DNA of 64,000 nt from Cyclobacterium sp. GTDB lineage: Bacteria; Bacteroidota; Bacteroidia; Cytophagales; Cyclobacteriaceae. Position numbers and translations under genes: made by a program. The notes under the pieces were generated by a model. It worked only from the letters and a program-made list of their open reading frames with translations. It had not been told where the DNA came from and did no database searches. Within the stretch, counting starts at the first letter, position 1. Every line of letters starts with the position of its first letter. This document shows, piece after piece, positions 26,793 through 37,506 of the stretch. The DNA lies in assembly GCF_014762705.1 (NCBI RefSeq), contig NZ_JABURL010000089.1, forward strand, positions 60,598 through 124,597, written 5' to 3'.

Positions 26793-29600
26793 ATGAAGCG
26801 GGCTTTATTTTTAGTTTTTCTTGGGCTTTTCCTGTACCAGGAGGGATATGGCCAGAGTTGGAGAAGGGTAGGCGATTGGGGGAATAATTATGCTGCCGTC
26901 CAATGGGTAGATGAGCAGGTAGGATTTATAGCCGGTGAGAATATCCTGTTGAAATCCATTGATGGTGGTTTGAGCTGGATTGAGCTAAAATCACCAAGCC
27001 GGGGACTCATTGTGGATTTATCTTTTTTCGATGACAGACAAGGGCTGTTGCTTGGAGAAGAGGGAGAGATATTTCGAACGGATGATGGAGGCCTTAGCTG
27101 GTCAAGTTACACGCATCCTGAAAATATTCTTTGGAAAAAAATACGGCACCTTGACAATGACCTGATAGTAGTGGCTGGGGAAGCAGGAAATATCATCCGG
27201 TCCTCAGACGGGGGCATCACCTGGCAATCCGGCAATCAGGTAAGCCCCGCTGATATCAATGATTTTCATTTTGTAAACGATACGCTTGGCTTTGCGGTCA
27301 CATCCGATGCGTCATTGCTAAAGACAGTCAATGCAGGAATGGACTGGCTGGAGAATCCTACCGGATTCGATGTTTCCCTAAATGGTGTGTATTTTACCAG
27401 CGATTCTATTGGTTATGCAGTAGGAGATTTGGGAGCAATCATTAAAACCGTTGATGCAGGCCTGAATTGGCAATTTATCAACAGCGGCATAGACACTGAC
27501 CTGACGGATGTGGTTTTCCATCCTTCCTTTCCTTTAATTGGACTGGTTACAGGTGGAAATGGGACCATCCTTAGAACTGATAATGGCGGCCTGACCTTTC
27601 TGGCTGCCAATTCCCGTACGAATCAGGACGTCAGTTCACTAGCTTTCAGACCTGGGACCAATAATGTGCTGGCAGTGGCTTCAAGTGGCTTTTTAATTTC
27701 TTCTAACAATTCAGGTGCGAATTGGGCTATTCGTCTATCGGGCAGGGCCAATGATTACACTTCTATTCAGTTTACTACAGACCTGCGGGGCTACCTCATT
27801 GGAGAAAGGGGATTAATTTTACTTACTGGTAATGGAGGCAATTCCTTTGTAGATCGTTCCAGGCCAATTTCTCTCTCCTTCAATGCGCTGTATTTTGTTT
27901 CGAATGGTGCTGGTTTTGTGTCCGGGGTCAATGGAAATATAATCAACACCACAAATTCAGGAGCCAATTGGACAACCCTGAATCCGGGAACGAACAGGGA
28001 TATTAATGGCTTGTATTTTTTTGATTTCAACCGGGGTTTTGCAGTAGGCGAAAGGGGCTTGATCAGCAAAACAGAAAACCGGGGAGTCAACTGGCAGACT
28101 GTTCCTGTTGGATGGAATGAGACGGATTTTCATGACATCCTTTTCTTCAATGAAAGTGATGGACTGGTGATAGGTGATGGGGGGCATGTCCTTTTATCCT
28201 CCGACGGAGGGGGTGAATGGCAGCAAATTAACCTGAATAGTACAGCAAAACTAAATGCCATATCCCTATTGGATGAAGAGACAGCCATTATTGTAGGCGA
28301 GTCGGGGAATGCTTTTAAAACAACCGATAAAGGGCAATCATGGAGAAGGATTCAGACTGCTCATGAGAAAAATTTCACAGATGTGGCTTTTCTGGACGAG
28401 TCCGTAGGGTTTATTACTGGTTATGAAGGATTGATCTTGAGGACATTTGATGCAGGTGCTACCTGGGAAAAGTTGCCTACAGGGACTTTTCAGAACTTTA
28501 CCGGAGTGAGTTTCGGGGACCTGAATGTAGGCTATGCCGCAGGGGAGAATGGTATCCTTTACCAGTATACCTGCCAGGTTCCTCAGGATGTTGCGACCAT
28601 ATTTGGTGAAGACAATATTTGCCTGAGCCAGCAAATTTACACCATCCAGGATTTGGAGGAAGAAGGGACTACCTATGAATGGAGGGTTGATGGAGGCACC
28701 ATTATTGAAGGGCAGGGAAGTACCAGGGTAGTAGTGAGATGGGATGATCCCGGAAGAAATGCCGTCCTGGTGAGAGGACAAAACAATTGCGGAAACGGGA
28801 ATACTACTGCCATGGAGGTGGTTGTTTCAGAAGAGCCAAAACAAACTGCTGATATTCAAGGCGAAGGAGTGGTCTGTGTCAATACCCTGGAAGAATACCA
28901 TGTGGATTCCATACCAGGAACGGAATATTTCTGGGAGGCGACTGGAGGTGTGGTCAGATCCGGACAGGGAACCGCTCGAATTACCCTTGAATGGACCAAT
29001 TTGAGCGATCAATCCATCTCCGTTTCTACTACTAATCCCTGTGGACAGGGACCCACAACCCAAAAACCGATCCGGGTGATTACCATCCCTGATCAGCCAT
29101 CATCTATACAAGGGCCGGATAGGGTTGGTTTTCAGGAGGCAGATTATGAAGTGGAAGCATTGCAGGATATCAATTATCAATGGACCATTGGTGAAGGTGG
29201 CGAAATCATAAGCGGACAAGGTACAGGCAGCATTAGGGTAAACTGGACCAATGAAGGCGACCATGAGCTGGTGGTAACCCCAATGAATGCCTGCAACCAG
29301 GGACCCAGCCAGGCGCTTTCAGTTAATGTGAACCTAATTACGGCTCTTCCGGAGGAAAAAGGGCCTTTCCATATTGGGGTTTTTCCAAGCCCTTCTTTTG
29401 GAGACATAAACATCACCATTGAGGGCTTACCCTCACTGACCTATCTGGGTATTTACAATACGCAGGGACAGAAGATCCTGGATATCCCCACCCGGGAAGG
29501 GCAATTTGTATACTCGGTCACCAATTTACCAAAAGGCCTTCATGTGTTGGTTTTTCGGACCAGAAATGCGGAATATAAAAGAAAAATCCTGGTGTTTTAA
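26793..29600 (+). CDS. Secreted Ycf48/BNR-repeat propeller protein with T9SS sorting domain
   Basis: A 935-residue exported protein (signal peptide ending near YGQS). Residues 22-590 hold many repeats of about 40-45 residues containing the D(G/A)GxxW signature, as in Ycf48-like and BNR/sialidase-type beta-propellers; there are enough for two propellers. Residues 595-850 hold three Ig/PKD-like domains (each with a TYEWRV- or YFWEAT-type strand and a cysteine). The last 80 residues ([16 protein letters not shown] through KRKILVF) resemble a type A type IX secretion sorting domain. It is probably a surface-anchored or secreted protein; its binding partner is unknown. Its stop overlaps the prfA stop tail to tail by 4 bases. 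Confidence 0.8.
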   Translation: MKRALFLVFLGLFLYQEGYGQSWRRVGDWGNNYAAVQWVDEQVGFIAGENILLKSIDGGLSWIELKSPSRGLIVDLSFFDDRQGLLLGEEGEIFRTDDGGLSWSSYTHPENILWKKIRHLDNDLIVVAGEAGNIIRSSDGGITWQSGNQVSPADINDFHFVNDTLGFAVTSDASLLKTVNAGMDWLENPTGFDVSLNGVYFTSDSIGYAVGDLGAIIKTVDAGLNWQFINSGIDTDLTDVVFHPSFPLIGLVTGGNGTILRTDNGGLTFLAANSRTNQDVSSLAFRPGTNNVLAVASSGFLISSNNSGANWAIRLSGRANDYTSIQFTTDLRGYLIGERGLILLTGNGGNSFVDRSRPISLSFNALYFVSNGAGFVSGVNGNIINTTNSGANWTTLNPGTNRDINGLYFFDFNRGFAVGERGLISKTENRGVNWQTVPVGWNETDFHDILFFNESDGLVIGDGGHVLLSSDGGGEWQQINLNSTAKLNAISLLDEETAIIVGESGNAFKTTDKGQSWRRIQTAHEKNFTDVAFLDESVGFITGYEGLILRTFDAGATWEKLPTGTFQNFTGVSFGDLNVGYAAGENGILYQYTCQVPQDVATIFGEDNICLSQQIYTIQDLEEEGTTYEWRVDGGTIIEGQGSTRVVVRWDDPGRNAVLVRGQNNCGNGNTTAMEVVVSEEPKQTADIQGEGVVCVNTLEEYHVDSIPGTEYFWEATGGVVRSGQGTARITLEWTNLSDQSISVSTTNPCGQGPTTQKPIRVITIPDQPSSIQGPDRVGFQEADYEVEALQDINYQWTIGEGGEIISGQGTGSIRVNWTNEGDHELVVTPMNACNQGPSQALSVNVNLITALPEEKGPFHIGVFPSPSFGDINITIEGLPSLTYLGIYNTQGQKILDIPTREGQFVYSVTNLPKGLHVLVFRTRNAEYKRKILVF

Positions 29601-30673
29601 TCATTTGCTCCACCCTCCTTCATTTTTGCTGCATTTTCAGCAAATCGCAAGGCACTGATAAAGTCTTCAATGTTTCCTTCCATTACTTCAGACAGGTTAT
29701 AGACAGTTTTGTTGATCCTGTGGTCTGTGACCCGGCTTTGGGGGTAATTGTAAGTGCGTATTTTATCTGACCTGTCTCCGCTGCCCACCATGGATTTCCT
29801 TTGGGCGCCTACCGTTTCATTGTGTTTGGCCAGTTCTATTTCATAAATCCTGGATCGCAGTACTTTCAGGGCTTTTTCAAAGTTTTTGATTTGGGATTTT
29901 TGATCCTGACAGGTCACCACCAGCCCGGTAGGTTCATGGGTGAGCCTTACGGCGGAATAAGTGGTGTTCACAGATTGTCCGCCCGGACCTGAGGAACAAT
30001 AAGTGTCTTTACGGACATCGTTCATGTCAATTTGCACGTCAACTTCCTCCATTTCCGGCAAGACAGCAACCGTGGCAGCTGAGGTATGTACCCTGCCCTG
30101 CGTCTCTGTAGCAGGTACACGTTGCACGCGGTGAACCCCGGATTCATATTTCAACATCCCGTACACATCTGCTCCGGAAACGGAGCTGATAATTTCCTTA
30201 TATCCCCCGGAAGTACCAAAGGTAAGGTCTAATACCGTCAGGTTCCAGTTTTGCTTTTCACAAAACTTTTCATACATCCTGAACAGATCCCCTGCAAAAA
30301 TGGCTGCCTCATCTCCCCCAGTACCACTACGGATTTCCAGAATGCAGTCCTTTGAATCATTCGGGTCTTTGGGAATCAGCATTTTTTTCAACTCCCCTTC
30401 TATTTCCTCCTTTCGGTTTTTCAGCTCTTCCCATTCTATCTTGGCCATTTCCCTGAATTCAGGATCTTTTTCCTTTTCCAATAGTGATTTGGTGCTGCTG
30501 AGGTTATCCAGAATCAACCGGTATTCGTCGTAAACCTTTACCACCTTTTCCAGGTCTTTGTATTCCTTGGAAAGTTTGGTATACTTGCCCATGTCAGACA
30601 TGGCATCAGGCTGAATGATCAGTTGAGCTACTTCTTCGAATCTTTCTTTTATGGCTTCCAGTTTGTCCTGCAT
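29597..30673 (-). CDS. prfA: Peptide chain release factor 1
   Basis: A 358-residue class I release factor. The GGQ motif that triggers peptide release is at residues 231-233 ([12 protein letters not shown]). The stop-codon recognition segment carries PAT at residues 187-189, which marks RF1 (UAA/UAG) rather than RF2 (SPF). Length is normal, and no programmed frameshift is present, as expected for RF1. It overlaps the secreted propeller gene by 4 bases at their stops. Confidence 0.95.
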   Translation of the reverse strand: MQDKLEAIKERFEEVAQLIIQPDAMSDMGKYTKLSKEYKDLEKVVKVYDEYRLILDNLSSTKSLLEKEKDPEFREMAKIEWEELKNRKEEIEGELKKMLIPKDPNDSKDCILEIRSGTGGDEAAIFAGDLFRMYEKFCEKQNWNLTVLDLTFGTSGGYKEIISSVSGADVYGMLKYESGVHRVQRVPATETQGRVHTSAATVAVLPEMEEVDVQIDMNDVRKDTYCSSGPGGQSVNTTYSAVRLTHEPTGLVVTCQDQKSQIKNFEKALKVLRSRIYEIELAKHNETVGAQRKSMVGSGDRSDKIRTYNYPQSRVTDHRINKTVYNLSEVMEGNIEDFISALRFAENAAKMKEGGAND

Positions 30674-30694
30674 GGCATCGTTTTATTTGGAAGG

Positions 30695-30702
30695 CAAAAT
30701 TA
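30695..30702 (-). promoter_or_regulatory. -7 element upstream of prfA
   Basis: On the minus strand this reads TAATTTTG, an exact TAnnTTTG, 21 bases ahead of the prfA start codon. The nearest upstream TTG is about 25 bases away, beyond the usual spacing, so only the -7 element is claimed. Confidence 0.4.
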
Positions 30703-30787
30703 AACAATATTGTTGACGAAATCCCGACAAATGCCAGATTATGGTATCCGGAGCAGACAGGTAAAGAAGGGTTGATTATGGGCAGCT

Positions 30788-30821
30788 TTTGAACTTTTTT
30801 CAAGTTTAGTCATTATCTTTA
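30788..30821 (+). promoter_or_regulatory. Weak promoter candidate for the DUF3365 gene
   Basis: TTTG at 30788-30791 and TATCTTTA at 30814-30821 are spaced by 22 bases. The -7 box departs from consensus at its last base. The coding start is 30835. Confidence 0.3.
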
Positions 30822-30834
30822 AATAAAGAATCTG

Positions 30835-31509
30835 ATGTTAAAGCAAATGAGAAATACAAAGTGGATAACGCTCCTGTTTGTACCCTTGCTGTTACTGGCC
30901 TCCTGTGGTGACAATAAAAAAATTGACCGGGATGTGGTGGATCAGGTAAACAAGGCCAATGAAGTAAAAAAAGTTACGGAGTCTGAAATTACAGATTATG
31001 CCATGAAATGGGGCGATGAGATCAGTCAGGAAGCCCAGGCAGAGCTCATAGGTGCCTTGCAGAAGGCCATTGAAGACAAAGGGGTCCCGGGAGCCATAGA
31101 TTTTTGCCACCTGGAAGCCTTGCCCATTACCAAAAAAGTTGCTGACAAACATGCAGTCAACATACGGAGGGTATCTGTGAAAAACAGAAACCCGGAAAAT
31201 AATCCAACTGACATGGAAAAGAGCCTGCTGGATGCCTACGCCTACAACGTTGAAAATGAAATAGAAAACCGTCCCAATATCCAAAAAACAGAGAATGGCG
31301 AAGTGTTGTTATATACCAAAGCCATCACCATACCAGGAGGACTTTGCCTCAACTGTCACGGGGAGCCGGGAAAAGAAGTCAGTGATGCCACCATTGAAAA
31401 AATCAAATCACTTTACCCTGAGGATAAAGCTCTTGGTTATAAAGTGGGCGAACTACGGGGCATGTGGAGCATTTCACTGCCCAAAAAAGAAGTGGTGAAG
31501 AATATGTAG
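30835..31509 (+). CDS. DUF3365 haem-binding lipoprotein
   Basis: A 224-residue protein with a lipoprotein signal (lipobox LASC, cysteine 24) and a DUF3365 (Tll0287-like) domain. A c-type haem site CLNCH is at residues 171-175, followed by the usual LGYKVGELRGMWSI end of the family. DUF3365 proteins are PAS-like haem proteins thought to act as sensors or redox carriers in the periplasm. ATG codons at 30835 and 30847 are both possible starts. No kinase is fused to it; it stands alone between the divergent prfA and a peptidase gene. Confidence 0.8.
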   Translation: MLKQMRNTKWITLLFVPLLLLASCGDNKKIDRDVVDQVNKANEVKKVTESEITDYAMKWGDEISQEAQAELIGALQKAIEDKGVPGAIDFCHLEALPITKKVADKHAVNIRRVSVKNRNPENNPTDMEKSLLDAYAYNVENEIENRPNIQKTENGEVLLYTKAITIPGGLCLNCHGEPGKEVSDATIEKIKSLYPEDKALGYKVGELRGMWSISLPKKEVVKNM

Positions 31510-31554
31510 GGGCAGATTATTTTCTACCCAAAGCAGCATTTAGGCTTTTACTTT

Positions 31555-31562
31555 TATATTTG
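31555..31562 (+). promoter_or_regulatory. -7 element for the M14 peptidase gene
   Basis: TATATTTG is an exact TAnnTTTG match, 62 bases upstream of the ATG at 31625. No clear TTG -33 box lies at the right distance. Confidence 0.4.
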
Positions 31563-31624
31563 CACTGAAAATTAAGTCAATTAAGAGGGAGCATGTCTTG
31601 CTTTCATTCATTACTAAATTATTT

Positions 31625-34144
31625 ATGAATAAATTATACGCAATCTTCGGATTTATGCTGTTGCATTTCCAAATTTTGGCGCAAACACAAAGTCCTGCTG
31701 AATTTTTAGGCTATGAACTGGGAGACAGGTTTACCCCCCACCACAAGGTGGTCGCCTATTATCAACATGTAGCTGCTACCAATGACAATGTGTTGTTGAA
31801 GGAATATGGGAAAACCAATGAGTTGCGCCCCCTGATGGTTGCCTTTGTTTCCTCTCAACAAAACATCGAACAACTGGAAACCATCCGTACGGATAACCTG
31901 AAAAGGGCCGGCCTGATGGAAGGAAGTCCGGAACTTTCCATTCCCGTGCATTGGATGAGCTACAATGTGCATGGCAATGAAGCGGTTTCTTCAGAAGCCA
32001 CCATGATGACACTTTTTTCCCTTGTGGATCCCGAAAATGAATCATCCCGGGATTGGCTGGCCAATACTTTGGTGGTATTGGACCCCTGTGTCAATCCCGA
32101 CGGGCAAGAGCGGTATGTCAACTGGTATCAGCAAAAAATGAATCAGGTACTTCAGCCTGACCTGCAATCTATCGAGCACAGAGAGCCCTGGCCTGGTGGA
32201 AGGCCCAACCACTACTTCTTTGACCTGAACCGGGACTGGGCCTGGCAGACACAAGTGGAAACACAGCAAAGACTGACCTTATACAATGAATGGCTGCCAC
32301 AGGTTCATTTGGATTTTCACGAGCAGGGTATCAATTCCCCTTATTATTTTGCTCCTGCAGCAGAACCCCTTCACGTACAGCTGACGGCCTTCCAGCACGA
32401 ATACCAGGAAATTTTTGGTAGGAATACGGCTGCTTATTTTGATAAGCAGGACTGGTTTTATTTTACCAAAGAAAGGTTTGACCTGCTTTATCCCAGTTAT
32501 GGAGACACCTACCCCATGTACAATGGAGCCATTGGCATGACCATAGAGCAGGGTGGCTCAGGCAGGGCCGGTATTGGCGGCTATGATGCCCAGGGAGATA
32601 CCATTAGCCTGAAAGACAGGATCATCCACCACCATACCACAGGAATTTCTGCCATTGAGACTACTTCATCCATTGCTGATAGGGTTTTGGAGGCTTATGA
32701 ACAATATTTCACCGAAAGCAGTACCAGCCCATCCGGTACTTACAAAAGCTTTGTCATCAAGGGAAGCAACCCGCCGGACAAGGTCCGGGCCCTGCTGGAC
32801 CTGCTGGACAAAAATGGGATCCGGTATGGTTGGAGTGGAAAAAGCGAAAATCTAAACGGATTTTCCTACCAAACCGGTGAGTCCGGTCGACAGTCACTGG
32901 CCGAGAATGACATTGTCATCAATGCCTTTCAACCCAAGTCAGTTTTGACCCAGGTATTATTTGAACCGGAACCGGTTTTGAACGACAGCATCACCTATGA
33001 CATCACTTCGTGGGCACTTCCGTATGCCTTTGGCTTGGATGCCTTTGCGCTGGAAGGCCGTCTGGACGCGGAGCAGGATTATTTGAAACCTGATTTCGAG
33101 CCCAACAGGCCCGATAAAGAAACCCTCGCCTACATTGCTCCATGGAACGCCACCTCACATGTCAAATACCTTGCTGCCCTACTGCAGGAAGGCATTCGGG
33201 TAAGATACAACGAGTATCCCTTCGAAGTCGGAGGAAACAGTTATCCCACAGGTTCGCTTATCATTACGCGTGGTGGAAATGCCTACATCCCGGACTTTCA
33301 TCAAAAAGTAACTGAATTAGCCAACTCCTTTGAAATAAAACTGGGTAAAACCCAAACAGGCTATATGGACAGCGGGAAAGATTTCGGGTCTTCCCATGTA
33401 CGTATCATTCGGAAACCTGACATTGCCCTTGTGGGAGGAGAGGGTGTATCATCACTGAATTTTGGAGAGGTTTGGCATTTTCTGGATAGCGAGTTAAAAT
33501 ACCCTGTTGTCATTCTTGAATCCGATCAATTGAATCGGGCTGTATTACAGGATTACAATGTGCTGATTATGCCCTCGGGAAATTACAAAGAGGAATTACA
33601 CCCCGTTTTGACTGAATGGGTAGCAGCCGGTGGAAAGCTCCTTGCCATGGAAGATGCTTTGGATTTGTTTGCTGACCGGGAGGAAGGTTTATTACAGACC
33701 TATGCCAGTGAAGAGGAAAAAGAAACATTCGAGAGCAGGATATCCAAAGGTTCAGCAGGGGATAATACGGCACCTTTTCTGGAAAAAGAACGGCTGGAAA
33801 TTTCGACTTATGCGGCTGGTGCCATATATGAAGTGCAAATGGATACCACTCATCCCCTGGGATATGGCAGTGAAGGGGAGTTTTATACACTGAAAAATAA
33901 TTCCAATCGGTATGCATTAATGGAAGACGGTATCAACGCCGGCTACATTGCCGGGCAGGAAAGCCATCGCACAGGATTTATTGGTTATAAAATCAAACCT
34001 TTAATGGCCAATTCTATGGTTTTTGGCGTTGAACCGATGGGAAGGGGACAGCTGATTTATATGGTGGACAATCCCATGTTTCGGAGTTTCTGGGAGGCCG
34101 GTAAGTTGATTTTTGCCAATGCTGTATTTTTATCAGCCAATTGA
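31625..34144 (+). CDS. Secreted M14 zinc carboxypeptidase family protein
   Basis: An 839-residue exported peptidase. The ATG at 31625 gives a clean signal peptide (MNKLYAIFGFMLLHFQILAQ). The M14 zinc site is visible as HGNEAV (H and E ligands) and LDFHEQG (H ligand), with PCVNPDGQERYVNW between them and the catalytic-glutamate region MTIEQGGSGRAG. Residues of about 400-840 form a C-terminal region containing a class-I-glutamine-amidotransferase-like fold (VLIMPSGNYKEEL). Similar proteins in Bacteroidota are annotated as zinc carboxypeptidases of broad peptide catabolism. A terminator follows at 34147. Confidence 0.85.
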   Translation: MNKLYAIFGFMLLHFQILAQTQSPAEFLGYELGDRFTPHHKVVAYYQHVAATNDNVLLKEYGKTNELRPLMVAFVSSQQNIEQLETIRTDNLKRAGLMEGSPELSIPVHWMSYNVHGNEAVSSEATMMTLFSLVDPENESSRDWLANTLVVLDPCVNPDGQERYVNWYQQKMNQVLQPDLQSIEHREPWPGGRPNHYFFDLNRDWAWQTQVETQQRLTLYNEWLPQVHLDFHEQGINSPYYFAPAAEPLHVQLTAFQHEYQEIFGRNTAAYFDKQDWFYFTKERFDLLYPSYGDTYPMYNGAIGMTIEQGGSGRAGIGGYDAQGDTISLKDRIIHHHTTGISAIETTSSIADRVLEAYEQYFTESSTSPSGTYKSFVIKGSNPPDKVRALLDLLDKNGIRYGWSGKSENLNGFSYQTGESGRQSLAENDIVINAFQPKSVLTQVLFEPEPVLNDSITYDITSWALPYAFGLDAFALEGRLDAEQDYLKPDFEPNRPDKETLAYIAPWNATSHVKYLAALLQEGIRVRYNEYPFEVGGNSYPTGSLIITRGGNAYIPDFHQKVTELANSFEIKLGKTQTGYMDSGKDFGSSHVRIIRKPDIALVGGEGVSSLNFGEVWHFLDSELKYPVVILESDQLNRAVLQDYNVLIMPSGNYKEELHPVLTEWVAAGGKLLAMEDALDLFADREEGLLQTYASEEEKETFESRISKGSAGDNTAPFLEKERLEISTYAAGAIYEVQMDTTHPLGYGSEGEFYTLKNNSNRYALMEDGINAGYIAGQESHRTGFIGYKIKPLMANSMVFGVEPMGRGQLIYMVDNPMFRSFWEAGKLIFANAVFLSAN

Positions 34145-34146
34145 TT

Positions 34147-34188
34147 AAAAAAAATAGCCATGGTTAAGCCCTCATGGCTGTTTTTTTT
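34147..34188 (+). terminator. Rho-independent terminator after the M14 peptidase gene
   Basis: AGCCATG at 34156-34162 pairs with CATGGCT at 34173-34179 around a 10-base loop, flanked by an A-run before and eight Ts after, so it could act on both strands. Confidence 0.85.
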
Positions 34189-34228
34189 AGGTATTTGCCT
34201 ATCTTTCATAGAAAATACCTGACCTGCC

Positions 34229-34834
34229 ATGAGCGACTTTATACTTAATCAGACCGACACCTTTCGTTGCCCCTGGTGTCTGGGATTCGAGAAATACATT
34301 CAATACCATGATGAAGAATGGGGCGTTCCGGTGTACAGCGATCGGAAGCATTTTGAGTTTCTGGTGCTGGAAAGTGCCCAGGCGGGATTGAGCTGGGCTA
34401 CCATTCTGAAAAAGAGGGAGGGATACAGGCGGGCCTTCAAGGATTTTGATTACCGGAAGGTAGCTGATTTTACTGAAGAAGAGATAGAAAAGCTGATTGG
34501 AAATCCGGATATTGTAAGAAACCGGTTAAAAATCCAGGCTGCGGTTAATAATGCCCGAAAATTTATCGAAGTACAGGAACACTACGGAACATTTTCCGAC
34601 TATATCTGGGGTTTTGTAGATGGGAAACCCCTGCAAAATGAGTGGAAAAGCATGTCTGTGGTTCCGGCGGCTACTGAACTCTCCAATCAAATTGCCCGTG
34701 ACCTGAAGCAAAAGGGATTTAAATTTCTGGGAAGTACCATCATTTATTCACACTTGCAGGCCACCGGTATCGTAAATGATCACCTGGAACAATGCTTCCG
34801 CCACCAGGAAGTGAAGCGCATGGCCAGGTATTAA
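34229..34834 (+). CDS. tag: DNA-3-methyladenine glycosylase I
   Basis: A 201-residue base-excision enzyme that removes 3-methyladenine from alkylated DNA. It matches TAG through RCPWC near the N-terminus, YHDEEWGVPVYSD, LESAQAGLSWATILKKREGYR, and FKFLGSTIIYSHLQATGIVNDH. The zinc ligands expected for the family (an N-terminal Cys, the His of YHDEEWG, and the C-terminal His and Cys of NDHLEQC) are all present. Length is close to the usual 187-200 residues. The serine hydrolase gene begins 9 bases downstream. Confidence 0.93.
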   Translation: MSDFILNQTDTFRCPWCLGFEKYIQYHDEEWGVPVYSDRKHFEFLVLESAQAGLSWATILKKREGYRRAFKDFDYRKVADFTEEEIEKLIGNPDIVRNRLKIQAAVNNARKFIEVQEHYGTFSDYIWGFVDGKPLQNEWKSMSVVPAATELSNQIARDLKQKGFKFLGSTIIYSHLQATGIVNDHLEQCFRHQEVKRMARY

Positions 34835-34843
34835 ATCCATGAA

Positions 34844-36076
34844 ATGATGAAAAGAATTCACTTCTATTACTTTTGTTTCTTGGTTTCAGGGTTTTTGCTG
34901 GTCGAAAATTTACGGGCACAAACTTATTTTCCAGGGAAAAATTCCTGGGAGCAAAAGGACCCTGCAGCCCTAGGGGTGAATGCCGGCCTCTTGCAAGAGG
35001 CCATAGATCTGGCCATCAGGGAAGAAACTGATGCAGACCCTAATCTTAAAATAGCCCATTACCTCAGTGGTTTTGGCAGAGAACCCTTCGGCTATCCCAT
35101 TGGCCCCATGAAAAACAGGGGAGCTGCAACCGGGCTGATCATATACAAAGGGTATCTAATTGGCCAATGGGGAGATCCTGAAAGGGTGGACCTGACTTTC
35201 AGTGTGGCCAAAAGTTTCCTGTCCACCGTGGTGGGACTTGCTGTGGATGAGGGCCTGATCCAAAGTGAAAAAGATTTGGTGCATCCCTATATGGCGCCAA
35301 TCATCCCTTACGATCCCAACCTGGCCCACCGAAATAAATCCGATCACCTGGTGGAAGAAGACGTATTTGACTTATTCGGAACGCCACATAACCGAAAAAT
35401 CACCTGGGAGCATTTGCTTCGACAGACCTCTGATTGGGAAGGAACCCTGTGGGGCAAGCCGGACTGGGCAGACCGGCCCCGGGGAGATAGTGAAACCTGG
35501 CTGGGTAGAGAGAGAAATGAACCCGGATCTGTCTATACCTACAACGATACCCGGGTGAACGTACTTGCTCTGGCAGCCATGAACCTTTGGAGGAAGCCAC
35601 TTCCGCTGGTACTGAAGGAAAAAATAATGGATAAAATTGGTGCCAGTCCTACCTGGAGATGGACGGGGTACGAGAATTCCTTCGTTATTATTGACGGACA
35701 AATCATGCAGTCTGTAAGTGGAGGCTCCCACTGGGGCGGAGGAATGATGATCAATGCCTATGACCAGGCCAGGTTTGGTTACCTGACCCTGCATAAAGGA
35801 GCATGGAATGGAGAGCAACTGATTTCCAGTGAATGGATTGCAAAATCCCGTACTCCGGGTCCTGCACAGGAGAATTATGGATTCATGAATTATTTTCTCA
35901 ATACCCGGCAGCAGGAAATTCCTGCTGCTCCGGAATCCTCTTTTTTCCATTTAGGAGCGGGAACCAATATGGTATATGTGGATGAGGAACATGAACTCGT
36001 AATAGTAAGCCGATGGATCAAAAATGCCGCCAAAGCCGAACTGATAAAGCTTGTATTGGAAAGTCTGCCTGATTAA
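34844..36076 (+). CDS. Exported beta-lactamase-fold serine hydrolase (class C type)
   Basis: A 410-residue protein with a signal peptide ending near LRAQ. The catalytic S-x-x-K is S120-V-A-K123 (TFSVAKSFLS), and a YND motif (VYTYNDTRVN) supplies the tyrosine of the YxN triad. The family includes esterases, D-peptidases and 6-aminohexanoate-dimer hydrolases, so true beta-lactam activity is not implied. It is probably co-transcribed with tag. Its stop codon overlaps that of the cryptochrome gene tail to tail by 4 bases. Confidence 0.82.
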   Translation: MMKRIHFYYFCFLVSGFLLVENLRAQTYFPGKNSWEQKDPAALGVNAGLLQEAIDLAIREETDADPNLKIAHYLSGFGREPFGYPIGPMKNRGAATGLIIYKGYLIGQWGDPERVDLTFSVAKSFLSTVVGLAVDEGLIQSEKDLVHPYMAPIIPYDPNLAHRNKSDHLVEEDVFDLFGTPHNRKITWEHLLRQTSDWEGTLWGKPDWADRPRGDSETWLGRERNEPGSVYTYNDTRVNVLALAAMNLWRKPLPLVLKEKIMDKIGASPTWRWTGYENSFVIIDGQIMQSVSGGSHWGGGMMINAYDQARFGYLTLHKGAWNGEQLISSEWIAKSRTPGPAQENYGFMNYFLNTRQQEIPAAPESSFFHLGAGTNMVYVDEEHELVIVSRWIKNAAKAELIKLVLESLPD

Positions 36077-37506
36077 ACGCTCCAATTTTCCGCAGAGACC
36101 AGGGGTAGCGGGTAGTCTTTCCCCAGCCTTATGCGGCCCGTGTCCAGTTTTTCCGAGGGAAGCTGAAAAGGAATGTGTCTGTCAAAACCTTTTAACTTGT
36201 CCAGTTCCGGTATCCATCTCTCAATATAGGTGCCCTGGGGATCGTATTTTTTGGCTTGTAGTAGGATATTGAAATAGCGGTCTTGCCTGGGGTCATTCCC
36301 CACCCCGGCAATGTACATCCAGTTGCCCCAGTTGCTGCAGGGATCGTAGTCGATGAGTTGCTGCTCAAAATAGGCCGCTCCCCAGCGCCAGTCGATTTCC
36401 AGATCGTTTACCAGGAAGCTGGCGACCAGCTGCCGGCCCCGGTTGGACATAAAACCGGTTTGATTGAGTTCCCGCATGTTGGCATCGATAAAGGGAATAC
36501 CGGTTTTGCCTGCTGCCCATTTTGAAAAAGCCACTTTACCTTCTTTCCAATAGCCTGCCTTGTCCTGAATGCCCCCAATCTGAAAGATGCGGCTGCCATG
36601 CTTTTTGGCCATAAAGCGAAAGAAATCCCTCCAGATCAATTCGAAAATTAGCCAGTAGGTGGATTGATTTTTGGTTCTTTCTGTTTCATAGCGTTTGACT
36701 TCCCGGTAAACTTGTCTTGGAGAAAGGGCTCCCATAGCCAGCCAGGGAGAGAATTTGCTGGAATAATCAGCCCCCATTAAACCATTTCGTGTTTCTTTAT
36801 AACTGGCAAGACTGTCTGTCTGCCAGAAATAATGGTTCATTCTTTCCAAGGCAGGGCCGGATCCTCCCCGGAAAAGCATGTCAGCCTTGTTTTCGGTTCC
36901 TTCGTCAGTGAAGTCCGGTCCGCCCATTTCAGGCCAGGAATTCAAATGTCCCTCCGGTATTTGGGCAAAGCGAACGGTTTCCGGAATCTTTTCCAGCGGA
37001 CGGATAAAAGATAGCTTCTCACATTCTTTTCTAAATTTGGTAAATACCTCAGGCAGTTGTGCTACCGGGAATGGCAGGTCGTCAATATGGAACAGGGTGC
37101 TTTGCCAGTAGCTTTCCGTGGCAATACCCTTGCTCCAGGCGGCTTTTTCCAATGCCTGTTCCACCCTGATTTCCTCAGCCGTGACTTCCTGGGAAAAACA
37201 GATCATACCTGCCCCGGCTTTTTGTGCCAGAGTGGGTATCTCCTCTTCAGGTTTGCCGTGAAGGAGCAGCAAGTTACCTCCTTTTTCCCTGATTTGATTT
37301 TGCAGATCCTGGATGGTTTCGGAAAGGAACCTGGCGCGGTAAGGACCGGTTTTTTTCAACCCAAAATCCCCTGGTCCAAATTGCCGGGGATCCAGGCAAT
37401 AAACGGGTAAAATGCTCCTGGCAAGTTCCGTTGCTTTTTTAAGGGTGAGGTTATCTTCCCACCTCAGGTCATTTCTCAGCCAGACTAGTGCTTTTTCATA
37501 TCGCAT
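36073..37506 (-). CDS. DASH-family cryptochrome/photolyase
   Basis: A 477-residue flavoprotein of the cryptochrome/photolyase family. The N-terminal photolyase alpha/beta domain (LVWLRNDLRWEDN, VYCLDPRQFG) and the C-terminal FAD-binding helical domain (FRKECEKLSF, KHGSRIFQIGG, NTGFMSNRGRQ-like NQTGFMSNRGRQLVASFL, DWRWGAAYFEQQLIDYDPCSNWGNW) are both present. The CLDPRQFG and KTGPYRARFLSETIQDL blocks point to the DASH subgroup, which repairs cyclobutane dimers mainly in single-stranded DNA and may sense blue light. It overlaps the serine hydrolase stop by 4 bases. Confidence 0.9.
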   Translation of the reverse strand: MRYEKALVWLRNDLRWEDNLTLKKATELARSILPVYCLDPRQFGPGDFGLKKTGPYRARFLSETIQDLQNQIREKGGNLLLLHGKPEEEIPTLAQKAGAGMICFSQEVTAEEIRVEQALEKAAWSKGIATESYWQSTLFHIDDLPFPVAQLPEVFTKFRKECEKLSFIRPLEKIPETVRFAQIPEGHLNSWPEMGGPDFTDEGTENKADMLFRGGSGPALERMNHYFWQTDSLASYKETRNGLMGADYSSKFSPWLAMGALSPRQVYREVKRYETERTKNQSTYWLIFELIWRDFFRFMAKKHGSRIFQIGGIQDKAGYWKEGKVAFSKWAAGKTGIPFIDANMRELNQTGFMSNRGRQLVASFLVNDLEIDWRWGAAYFEQQLIDYDPCSNWGNWMYIAGVGNDPRQDRYFNILLQAKKYDPQGTYIERWIPELDKLKGFDRHIPFQLPSEKLDTGRIRLGKDYPLPLVSAENWSV

